This document shows positions 38,377 through 45,563 of a stretch of 64,000 bases of DNA, piece by piece (the first letter of the stretch is position 1; every line of letters begins with the position of its first letter). The position numbers and the translations under genes are program-made. The DNA comes from Nitrosomonadales bacterium (GTDB lineage Bacteria > Pseudomonadota > Gammaproteobacteria > Burkholderiales > Gallionellaceae), in the NCBI GenBank assembly GCA_016218415.1, contig JACRED010000016.1:41118-105117 (forward strand). The letters are read 5' to 3'. The notes under the pieces are model-generated. The model saw only the letters and a program-made list of their open reading frames with translations. It searched no databases and had not been told where the DNA came from.

Positions 38377-38814
38377 TTGTAGCTCCCTCTCTCACCCCGG
38401 ATGCTCTACAATGGTGTAGGTGATCTGATACGCGCCCGCCGCGTTGTAGCTCCCTCTCTCACCCCGGATGCTCTACAATGCTGCCGATTGGGGTCAGCAG
38501 GATGTCGCGGTTGTAGCTCCCTCTCTCACCCCGGATGCTCTACAATCGACCGCGAGTTCTTCGAGCAAGCCCTGATGTTGTAGCTCCCTCTCTCACCCCG
38601 GATGCTCTACAATTCGTCGACAAAGTCGATAACGTAAACGCCGGTTGTAGCTCCCTCTCTCACCCCGGATGCTCTACAATACAAACGGCAGTTGAATGTG
38701 ACCGGCTTCGGTTGTAGCTCCCTCTCTCACCCCGGATGCTCTACAATCCGAGCGCGCAAAAGGTCTCGTTCAATTTCGTTGTAGCTCCCTCTCTCACCCC
38801 GGATGCTCTACAAT
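38376..38814 (+). CRISPR. Type II-C CRISPR array, 7 repeats and 6 spacers
   Basis: Seven identical 37-nt repeats start at 38376, 38443, 38510, 38577, 38644, 38711 and 38778, with six spacers of exactly 30 nt (period 67). The repeat begins GTTGTAGCTCCC and ends CTCTACAAT, the form used by Neisseria-type II-C systems, so crRNAs should be read on the plus strand towards cas2. It matches the anti-repeat near cas9 over a 16-nt uninterrupted core. The last repeat is not degenerate. No spacer matches anything else that I noticed in the window. Confidence 0.98.
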
Positions 38815-38826
38815 AGCCCTCACGCA

Positions 38827-38867
38827 AACGCTCGGTCAGCCTAGGCTGACCGGGCGTTCTGCTTTTT
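38827..38867 (+). terminator. Terminator after the CRISPR array
   Basis: A 20-bp perfect palindrome at 38833-38852 (core CAGCCTAGGCTG) with flanking AACGC/GCGTT pairing is followed by CTGCTTTTTG. It lies 12 nt after the last repeat and ends just before the cas2 stop, so it ends plus-strand array transcription. The stem may also terminate the convergent cas operon. Confidence 0.85.
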
Positions 38868-38876
38868 GAAAACGGT

Positions 38877-39185
38877 TTAGAACAGCAGCATTTGGTTAAC
38901 CTTGAGCGCTTTTTCCTGAAAAAGCGGCAGGCCGACCAAGAGCTTCATGCTGGCAAATTGCTTTTCGGTCACAGACAGGCAGCGCACCGAACCTTCTGGC
39001 GGGAGATTGTCCACCAAGCGTTTGTAATGTTTTTCCTGCGCGTCGTTCCCGTTCAGGATGCGGCCATACACCGAGAACTGAATCATGTCGTAGCCGTCGT
39101 TGATGAGGAAACGGCGGAACACGGTGTAGGCGCGGCGTTCTGCCTTGGTGACCACCGGAAGATCGAAGAACACAAGCAAGCGCAT
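38877..39185 (-). CDS. cas2: Cas2, CRISPR adaptation endoribonuclease-fold protein
   Basis: Cas2 dimers bridge Cas1 dimers in the spacer integration complex. The 102-residue protein starts MRLLVFFDLPVVTKAERRAY, the ferredoxin-like fold with the conserved Asp, and contains YDMIQFSVYGRIL. The ATG at 39185 is preceded by AAGGAGG three bases upstream, which decides it over two upstream in-frame starts; the longest of those would run into a REP element. It is the last cas gene of the operon. Confidence 0.95.
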   Translation of the reverse strand: MRLLVFFDLPVVTKAERRAYTVFRRFLINDGYDMIQFSVYGRILNGNDAQEKHYKRLVDNLPPEGSVRCLSVTEKQFASMKLLVGLPLFQEKALKVNQMLLF

Positions 39186-39217
39186 AAACCTCCTTGTCTC
39201 CGTACTCATGTTTACCC

Positions 39218-39303
39218 CGTCATTCCCGCGCAGGCGGGAATCCAGCAAGACAAAAATGCATTTTGATAAAACCTACTAGATTCCCGCCTGCGCGGGAATG
39301 ACG
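39218..39303. repeat. Inverted pair of REP palindromes between cas1 and cas2
   Basis: A 24-bp sequence at 39218-39241 is repeated as a perfect inverted copy at 39280-39303, 38 nt apart. Each arm is itself a hairpin (ATTCCCGC-gcag-GCGGGAAT). This is the widespread GTCATTCCCGCG...GGGAATCCAG type of intergenic repeat. It splits the cas1-cas2 junction, where type II-C genes are usually tightly packed. Confidence 0.9.
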
Positions 39304-39331
39304 ACACCGGTGCGCTTGGTGAAGATTCACT

Positions 39332-40237
39332 TCAGCATTCCAACCGATGTTGCTCCAACCCAATCAGCGCAGGCAGTTCAAGCAACGCCTCGCTGCCGCC
39401 GTCATAGATGCGCGCGAGGCTTTCTATCGTGTGCTCGATGGCGGAAAGCGCGGACATTTTGCCGCGCGGCATTCCCACATCCAGATTCAGCAGGCCGACG
39501 AGCGCAACTTTGTCCTCGGGGTGCAGTTCGTCGTCTGGTTGCGGCACCATTTTCGACACGAACAAATCCACCAGCGGGCGGAACGGCTCGATCACGTCGT
39601 CGGCGAGGTTGAAGGCATTCTGCTCGCTGGCGTGGAACAGGCCGATGGAAGGCAACAGGCCATGCGCCACCAAGCCCCGCGCAATCGTGCCGCGCAACAC
39701 CGCGTAGCCGTAATCCAGCGCGGCATTGGCGAAGCGCGCCTGATCGCGGCGGAAATCCTTGCCGAACATCTGCGTGAAATAAAAAGCGGCGGCTTGCCCC
39801 TCCAGATTGCCGCCATCGCCGGAGCGTACCCGCCGCGCGTAAGAATCCAGCCTGTCCGCACCATCGCGTCCCGCCAGCCGCAAACATGCGGCCTGGTTGG
39901 CGATCTTCTTGCGCACGATGGTTGCCCAGGTTTGCTTGGCGACGGGACGCGGCAAGTCCAGTTGCAAGCGCAGCCAGCGCGTGGCGCGCGAATGCGGCAG
40001 AAAGGGCAAGAACACGCCGCTGGGATGGTGCGTGTCGCCCGTGGCGAACAGGCTGATGCCGTATTCGCCGCAGGCCGAAAGCACCGGATGGGTGAGCGTG
40101 ATTTCGCGGTGGTTGAGCACGATCACCGCGATGTCCTCGAACGGCACGCAAGCGGTTTGCTCCTGCTCGATGGCGAGCGAGTAATGATCCCGCTTGAGCT
40201 TGGCGGGGCGGGAGATGACGACACTACGCCAGGTCAC
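39332..40237 (-). CDS. cas1: Cas1, CRISPR integrase
   Basis: Cas1 integrates new spacers with Cas2. The chosen GTG start at 40237 gives a 301-residue protein beginning (M)TWRSVVISRPAKLKRDHYSL, the normal start in type II systems, with GGAG nine bases upstream. It overlaps the end of cas9 by 14 nt. Family motifs include DIAVIVLNHREITLTHPVLS, ANAALDYGYAVLRGTIARGL (active-site region), GLLPSIGLFHASEQNAFNLA and LADDVIEPFRPLVD. Confidence 0.96.
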   Translation of the reverse strand: MTWRSVVISRPAKLKRDHYSLAIEQEQTACVPFEDIAVIVLNHREITLTHPVLSACGEYGISLFATGDTHHPSGVFLPFLPHSRATRWLRLQLDLPRPVAKQTWATIVRKKIANQAACLRLAGRDGADRLDSYARRVRSGDGGNLEGQAAAFYFTQMFGKDFRRDQARFANAALDYGYAVLRGTIARGLVAHGLLPSIGLFHASEQNAFNLADDVIEPFRPLVDLFVSKMVPQPDDELHPEDKVALVGLLNLDVGMPRGKMSALSAIEHTIESLARIYDGGSEALLELPALIGLEQHRLEC

Positions 40238-43200
40238 GGCGGGTCTCCGGTGGGGCAGGGTAGATGCGGGCAAGCACGTCAACATGGAATTTTTCGATGG
40301 ATTGAGCTGTTTTGACACCGATGCCTTCCATCATCCCGTCTTTGCCAACCTGCTGATTACGGTCATGCGCCCAGAGATTGATGTTGCCAGTACCCCGGTG
40401 GCAACTTGAATAGTAGCCAAGGATAGCCGCTTTGCCTTTTTGTTGTACCCGTATCAGATCGTTCGGATGCATCGAGAAACAAAACTGGAAGCTGTCGTCA
40501 ATCTGTGTCCATTCGTCCTCATCTTTGCCTTGAACAATCGCCCGGTTCGGCAGCACCTTCGCCACGCTGTGATGCACATACACCGGCACGAGATGGAACT
40601 TGTTCGCCTTGGTGAACACATCCACGCGCAGCATCGTGTCGTTCTTGGCGATGCCACCGCGCACCGGGATGCCGGAAAGCTTGTCTATCACCATCGTCAC
40701 GGTGCGCACGATAGGGCCGGTGGGATTGCCGTCTTTGTCCGGTTTGCGCGGCAATGCGCGTAGCTCGGCTATTTCGTCCTTCTCATCCGCCGTTAATTCG
40801 CGCTTGCCCTTGCCGCGCCCCGCACCCGCTTCGATTTCCTTGGCGCGTTTTTCTCTCGCATCCCGGTGCGTCAGCCATTCGCGGATTGCGGCGTAGAGTT
40901 TTTCGTTGCGGTGCGGATCAATGAGATTGTCGAGATCTTTCACCGTGAGGCTGGTTACCGCCACTTTTTGCGTTACGCCACTTTGCGCTTTCAGCCGCTC
41001 CGGTTGAGCGTAGATGGTTTCCTTGTGCGCCGCGCCGCTGTTGCGCCGCTGCGGCGCGCGCGAGACGAACAGCGGGCGCAACGCTTGCAGCGCTTCGGGC
41101 GGATAAGTGCCGAGCCGTTCCATCTCGGCGCGCAGCAGGGCAGGGTCATCAATACTCAAGCGCGCTTTGAGTTCGTCGCGGAAATACGGCCACGGGTCGG
41201 GGAAGTGTTCTTGCATTTTCTGGAACATCGCGGGGTTCACAATCTCGCCCGTTTCCACATCCACGAAACCTTCGCGCACTTGGTCTAGTTCCTTGCGCCG
41301 CGAGTAGTCGGACAGCCGTTTGACCATGCCGTGGCTGCATGCGGCGACCACGGCGGCATCCAGCGCGTGGTGGCGGTCGGAGTCGGCGCGCACTTTGACC
41401 AAGCCCCAGCGGGCGCGCATGAAAGAGGTCATCTGCCCGCTGAGCACCACGCAGCGTTTGGCTTCGCTGTCCTCGTGCAGTTGCAGATATTGCTCGACGT
41501 AGTTCTTGAAAAACTTGCAGATGTAGCGCGTGTCGTTGAGATTGCGCTCGCGGAATTCCCTGGATTCTTTTTCGCCGAAGTCTTTACGCAGCAGGCGGCT
41601 GCGCTTGGCAAGGCGGTATGCCTTGTTTCCTTCGACGAAGCCGACAAACTGCCGCCAGCGTTCGCCGTTGTTTTTGCCGTCCAGATATTCGTAGGGCGTC
41701 ATGTTGCCCTTGTTGCGGTTCTCGCGCGCCAGTACCAGCACACGGTTGTTTTTGCTGTCGTCGTAACTGCGCGAATAGGGCAGGGCGTGATCTACCTCGA
41801 CATAGCCCGCTTCAAACAGGCGGTGGATGTCGATCGGCTCGATGGAGTAGGCGCACTTGCCCTGTTGCTCGCGGTAGAGCTGGTACTTCTCGAACTCTTT
41901 GCCTTTGACTGAGCCGACGATGTTGAACTCGCTGGCGAACGCAGCCTTGTCTTTATCGTTGCGCTCGCGATATTCGTCCTGCGCTTTCTTGACTTCCCTG
42001 CGCTCATCGAACGGTCGTGACAAATCGCGCGCCATTTCGATATGCACTTCGTGCGGCGAGCCGTACTCGCGGATCAGCGCGTTGACCACCTTGCGCGCCT
42101 GATTGAGCGCTCGCAGCACCACCGGGTTACGCGGGATGTCCATGTCCTCGTCGAATTTCATGCGCCCGTCTTTGTCGCGCCCGGAGTAGAACGGCGGCAA
42201 ATATTTGTGGTTACCTGCACCCACCTTGTGCAACTGGCTGTGGTGGTAGCCCGCCTTCTCGCAAGCCTCGTCGTAGCGCAGCCCGGCTTCCATGTGCGGC
42301 AGGATGTTGTAGAGCGCCTTGAGCGAGAGGTTGCTGAATTTGTCGAAGCGGACGGTGAGCAGCGCATCTACCATCTTCGCTTTGCTCGGCAAGTCGAGCT
42401 TGCCTAGCTCACGCTCGACTTCTTCATCCTCCTTGTACACGGTCAGCACTCTGGCAATCTCGTCGAGCAACTGCGGTTTGCCGTCCAGCGCGTCGGTGGA
42501 GATTTTCTGCCACTCGTCTTCCAGCCCGGCATCTTTCAGCGTCTTGCGCAGCTCTTGCCAGCCGGGAAGTTTGACGAGTTTTTCGTCTTCCGGGTCTTTG
42601 GTTTTCTCCTCTGCTTTTTGCCGTTCGCTCGGATAAGCGAGTCCGGCGAAGCGGAAGTCTTCTGACAAGCCCGCCTTGGTCAGTGCCTTGCGCAACTTCC
42701 CATATTTCAACTCGCCAGTTTCATAAGGGAGCGGCAAGGCAATGCGCCGCTCCTCATCTGTGAGCGGGCGTGTCTTGCCATCCACCACGATGCGCAGGTT
42801 GTTGAGGCGGGTCAGCCAGACGTGGCGTTCGGCGGTGAAGCTGGCTTTGGGTGCGCGGTACTCGCTTTTCTCGAAGGTACACTTGCCCAGCATCTTGAGC
42901 AGCGCTTCGCCGGACAGCGCAGGCTCCTGTTTCCAGAACAGGCCGCTCTTTTTGTCTCCGTTGCCGAGGATGGCGGCTTCGAGTTCCGTCCCTGCGTGCG
43001 GGTTGCCGAATTTACGTTGTTGCTCGAACAATATTTTCAGTTCATTGGCAAGCAGTACACGCGAAAGCGCCTTGCTGTAATCGCCATGCTTGTTGCGCTG
43101 CGCATCCGGGAATTCCTTCAGCACCATCTCGGCAGCGGTGCGGTAGCTCTTTTCGAGCATCAGCTTCTTCGTGCCCGCGAGACCCTTCTTGACTCTGCCG

Positions 43201-43664
43201 CCTTCGTTGTCGTTTTCGGCGGCCTTTTCGTCGGCTTTGCTGATCCAATGGAAGCCGCGATGTTTGCACAGGTGATAAATCACCCGCGCCCATTCTTCAG
43301 CTTCGAGCTTGCGGGCTAGTGCATCTACGCGCAGTTGCCAGAAAGACAGGCATTTCCCATCCTTATTTTGCAAGTGGAATGGCTTCTGGAAGAGTTTGGT
43401 ATCGGTAATCACGCTTTCGCGTTTGAGCAACCTTGCCAGCTTAGTGAGCCGCCACGCACGGCGGCGCAGGCGGCGGCGCAGCAGGCGCGCCGTGCGTCGG
43501 GCTAGGTTTAGCGATTCACCTTCCTTTGCGGTTTCAGCCTTGTCGAAACAGCGCACACCCAAATCAACGATGCGATTCTCGCCTAGCACCGCCCACCCAA
43601 CCGAAGCTATTCCGATGTCCAAGCCGAAAGTGAGCGGGCTGGGATTATTCCTCTTGCCTGTCAT
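40224..43664 (-). CDS. cas9: Cas9, type II-C RNA-guided DNA endonuclease
   Basis: The 1146-residue protein is in the compact II-C size class. RuvC-I is FGLDIGIASVGW with Asp16. An Arg-rich bridge helix follows (LLRRRLRRRAWRLTKLARLL). RuvC-II is EVHIEMARDLS with Glu543. The HNH domain has VEVDHALPYSRSYDDS with His626, and Asn649 in ENRNKGN. RuvC-III is DSDRHHALDAAV with Asp769. All catalytic residues are intact. The ATG at 43664 follows GGGAGA; a 41-residue upstream extension is rejected because it would be antisense to the tracrRNA. Neighbours cas1 and cas2, with no csn2 or cas4, define II-C. Confidence 0.98.
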   Translation of the reverse strand: MTGKRNNPSPLTFGLDIGIASVGWAVLGENRIVDLGVRCFDKAETAKEGESLNLARRTARLLRRRLRRRAWRLTKLARLLKRESVITDTKLFQKPFHLQNKDGKCLSFWQLRVDALARKLEAEEWARVIYHLCKHRGFHWISKADEKAAENDNEGGRVKKGLAGTKKLMLEKSYRTAAEMVLKEFPDAQRNKHGDYSKALSRVLLANELKILFEQQRKFGNPHAGTELEAAILGNGDKKSGLFWKQEPALSGEALLKMLGKCTFEKSEYRAPKASFTAERHVWLTRLNNLRIVVDGKTRPLTDEERRIALPLPYETGELKYGKLRKALTKAGLSEDFRFAGLAYPSERQKAEEKTKDPEDEKLVKLPGWQELRKTLKDAGLEDEWQKISTDALDGKPQLLDEIARVLTVYKEDEEVERELGKLDLPSKAKMVDALLTVRFDKFSNLSLKALYNILPHMEAGLRYDEACEKAGYHHSQLHKVGAGNHKYLPPFYSGRDKDGRMKFDEDMDIPRNPVVLRALNQARKVVNALIREYGSPHEVHIEMARDLSRPFDERREVKKAQDEYRERNDKDKAAFASEFNIVGSVKGKEFEKYQLYREQQGKCAYSIEPIDIHRLFEAGYVEVDHALPYSRSYDDSKNNRVLVLARENRNKGNMTPYEYLDGKNNGERWRQFVGFVEGNKAYRLAKRSRLLRKDFGEKESREFRERNLNDTRYICKFFKNYVEQYLQLHEDSEAKRCVVLSGQMTSFMRARWGLVKVRADSDRHHALDAAVVAACSHGMVKRLSDYSRRKELDQVREGFVDVETGEIVNPAMFQKMQEHFPDPWPYFRDELKARLSIDDPALLRAEMERLGTYPPEALQALRPLFVSRAPQRRNSGAAHKETIYAQPERLKAQSGVTQKVAVTSLTVKDLDNLIDPHRNEKLYAAIREWLTHRDAREKRAKEIEAGAGRGKGKRELTADEKDEIAELRALPRKPDKDGNPTGPIVRTVTMVIDKLSGIPVRGGIAKNDTMLRVDVFTKANKFHLVPVYVHHSVAKVLPNRAIVQGKDEDEWTQIDDSFQFCFSMHPNDLIRVQQKGKAAILGYYSSCHRGTGNINLWAHDRNQQVGKDGMMEGIGVKTAQSIEKFHVDVLARIYPAPPETRRDLA

Positions 43665-43683
43665 GCTTGTTCTCCCTGATAAT
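43654..43683 (+). promoter_or_regulatory. Putative tracrRNA promoter overlapping cas9 start
   Basis: TTGCCT at 43654-43659 and GATAAT at 43678-43683 are 18 nt apart on the plus strand. Initiation about seven bases further on would begin exactly at the anti-repeat (43690). The elements lie across the cas9 start codon and ribosome site on the other strand, so the two transcripts overlap or compete. Confidence 0.6.
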
Positions 43684-43689
43684 GGAACC

Positions 43690-43780
43690 GTTGTAGCGCA
43701 TCCGGGGTGAGAGCCGTTGCTACAATAAAGAATCGAAAGATTCTGTATCCGCCCGGCAGTGACCCTGCCGGGCTTTTTAT
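43690..43780 (+). ncRNA. tracrRNA of the type II-C system
   Basis: A 37-nt anti-repeat (43690-43726) pairs with the CRISPR repeat, with an uninterrupted 16-nt core GCATCCGGGGTGAGAG and an internal mismatch patch (CCGTT against AGGGA), as expected for a bulged duplex. It is followed by a small hairpin AGAATC-gaaa-GATTCT (43729-43744) and a terminator stem CCCGGCAG/CTGCCGGG with TTTTTAT (43751-43780). Total length is about 91 nt. It lies upstream of cas9 on the opposite strand. Confidence 0.93.
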
Positions 43781-43875
43781 TTTCCAAACAGCAGTTTCCC
43801 CAAACGGGCGGGAGGATACGCTTATCCTGGGTTGCGGAGCAATCGTCTAACTTGCAATGTCAGGCACCAGTTTGG

Positions 43876-44511
43876 CTAATCGAGCAGTTCGCCGCGCAAC
43901 TGATTCAGCGATGCGGCCAAACTGCGCGGTGCGGCCTGCAGTGCGGTGTTGGCTTGTTCCACGAGGTTGCTTCGTTCTATCAGGAAAGTATTCAGTGTGG
44001 TTTGCGCTTCATCCAGAATGATTTGGGGTTGTTGCGCAAAGCGTGTCAGAAAGTCGCGGCGGCGCGGATAGAACAGCGTCCACTGCCAGGCCAGAAAACT
44101 TTCATTGTTTTTGAAGCCCGCGCTTTGCAGCGCTAATTTCAGATTTCTGACAGCAGGCAATGCGAGTTGATCGGGGGTAGGTGGGGCGCTCCACATCAGG
44201 CCGAAATATATCCGCCATACTCCGCCCAGATATTGCTGTTCGGCCATAGGGCGCAGATAGATTTGCTGTTCTGTGCGCGGTGTGCAATACAGGCCAACCA
44301 CTGTGTCCTGCGCGTTCTTGTCCTCGGTGAGTGCGGTTTGCCAGGGCAGCCCTTGTTCAGCGATTAGCGCGTCGAGGCGCTGCCGCAACTCTTTCCAGAA
44401 ACGGCTGTTCATCTGTTCGCGTATCCGGTCCATTTGCTCGGCAACGGATAATCCCAGCGGCAGGTTTTCCTGTTGGGCGAAAAAATCCAGCACGGCCTGC
44501 TCTTCATCCAT
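43876..44511 (-). CDS. Hypothetical protein, unknown function
   Basis: I do not recognise this 211-residue protein. The ATG at 44511 has AGGAGG eight bases upstream, better than a GTG at 44520. It is soluble, Gln/Leu/Arg-rich, with a Trp/Tyr-rich centre (GGVWRIYFGLMW, and FLAWQWTLFYPRRRDFLTRF) and a helical C-terminus. It lies between the tracrRNA and the act operon, and transcribes towards the cas genes. Nothing links it to CRISPR function; it may be a resident gene next to the inserted locus. Confidence 0.75.
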   Translation of the reverse strand: MDEEQAVLDFFAQQENLPLGLSVAEQMDRIREQMNSRFWKELRQRLDALIAEQGLPWQTALTEDKNAQDTVVGLYCTPRTEQQIYLRPMAEQQYLGGVWRIYFGLMWSAPPTPDQLALPAVRNLKLALQSAGFKNNESFLAWQWTLFYPRRRDFLTRFAQQPQIILDEAQTTLNTFLIERSNLVEQANTALQAAPRSLAASLNQLRGELLD

Positions 44512-44837
44512 GCGATGCACCTCCTGCAGTGGCGCGATGGCGGGACGCCATCACGATAGTCATGCTGGCCGCTATATTAGTAAACGCTGTAATTTTATGC
44601 TGCATATAAGTTTTTTTTTGCGGTTGATTTGAATGTGCAGTTTCAGTGTTGACTTTATTTTTCAGAGTAGACATCATTCGCCCGTGTGGTCGTGCCGCGC
44701 CAGTTCGGGCGGAAAAAACAGAAGCAGATAATAATTAATACCGCGACACATCGCATTATAAATAATCCGATTTACTGTTCGATCAGGCCGATGATGAGTC
44801 GGCATGGGGTCGTTTGTTTGCTGGGGGAGCCCTTACG
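44512..44837. other. 326-nt intergenic region before the act operon
   Basis: This AT-rich stretch should hold the act operon promoter. A candidate is TTGACT, 17 nt, CATCAT around 44649-44677. A small GATGGCG/CGCCATC hairpin sits at 44536-44552. Nothing resembling an FNR or Fur site is convincing. Confidence 0.35.
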
Positions 44838-45524
44838 ATGCACCGTTTCTTACGTTTGTCTGTCTTGTTGATGGGACTGTTTTCGGCTGTGAGCAGCTAT
44901 GCTACGGATGCTCCGCAATCCGCGCCTATGACCCCGGATAGTTTGGGGCCGCTGGTGGAGCAGCCCATCGAGTTTCCCCATAATCGCCATGCCAAGGACA
45001 TGCAGATCGATTGCATGTATTGCCATACCTACGCCAGGCGCAGCGCGGTAGCGGGCATTCCGCCGCTGCGCAAGTGTATCGGCTGCCACCAGAGCATCGA
45101 GACGGTGCGCGAAACGCCGCGCATCAAGAAGCTGTTCGAGTACTGGGAAGGCAGCAAGGACGGCAAGATCGCCGCCAAGACCCCGGTGCCCTGGAAAAAG
45201 GTGCATGATTTGCCGGACTTCGTGCGCTTCAATCACGAGCGCCACATCAAGCGTTTCATCGAGCAGCAAAACCGTCCGACCCAGGAAGCATGCGGCTATT
45301 GCCACGGCGACGTGAAGGAGATGACGGTGGCGCGGCGCAGCAAAGCGCTGTCAATGGGCTGGTGCGCGGGTTGCCATGAGAAGGATCACCCGGTGACCGC
45401 GGAAGGCGGCACGCCAATCGGCAATCAGGCCTATTGGTACAGTTTCCAGAAGCCCGTGGCCAATGCGTCAGGCAGTGCGATCAAGGCCAAAGGCCCCAAC
45501 GATTGCTGGCAGTGCCATAAATAA
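44838..45524 (+). CDS. actA: ActA, pentaheme cytochrome c of Alternative Complex III
   Basis: ActA carries electrons on the periplasmic side of Alternative Complex III, a quinol:electron acceptor oxidoreductase. The ATG at 44838 gives 228 residues with a signal peptide (LSVLLMGLFSAVSSYA). Five CxxCH sites follow in order: CMYCH, CIGCH, CGYCH, CAGCH, CWQCH, matching the pentaheme ActA. It is first of seven genes actA-B1-B2-C-D-E-F. Confidence 0.95.
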   Translation: MHRFLRLSVLLMGLFSAVSSYATDAPQSAPMTPDSLGPLVEQPIEFPHNRHAKDMQIDCMYCHTYARRSAVAGIPPLRKCIGCHQSIETVRETPRIKKLFEYWEGSKDGKIAAKTPVPWKKVHDLPDFVRFNHERHIKRFIEQQNRPTQEACGYCHGDVKEMTVARRSKALSMGWCAGCHEKDHPVTAEGGTPIGNQAYWYSFQKPVANASGSAIKAKGPNDCWQCHK

Positions 45525-45563
45525 GCGGGCATGACATTTCAAGAATTTTCCGGAGAGGTTGTG

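Noticed and set aside
38401..38717. Short plus-strand open frames within the CRISPR array
   Set aside because: They are translations of the repeat units and spacers, with the same residues recurring each 67 nt.
38376..38814. Array transcribed on the minus strand, in line with the cas genes
   Set aside because: The repeat orientation relative to the tracrRNA anti-repeat and the T-tract terminator at 38860-38867 both indicate plus-strand transcription.
43665..43787. N-terminal 41-residue extension of Cas9
   Set aside because: It is antisense to the anti-repeat and terminator of the tracrRNA, and the ATG at 43664 has a better ribosome site and the normal Cas9 start.
44580..44837. Possible FNR-type sites before actA
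   Set aside because: TTGAT half-sites occur, but no matching ATCAA at the correct 4-nt spacing.
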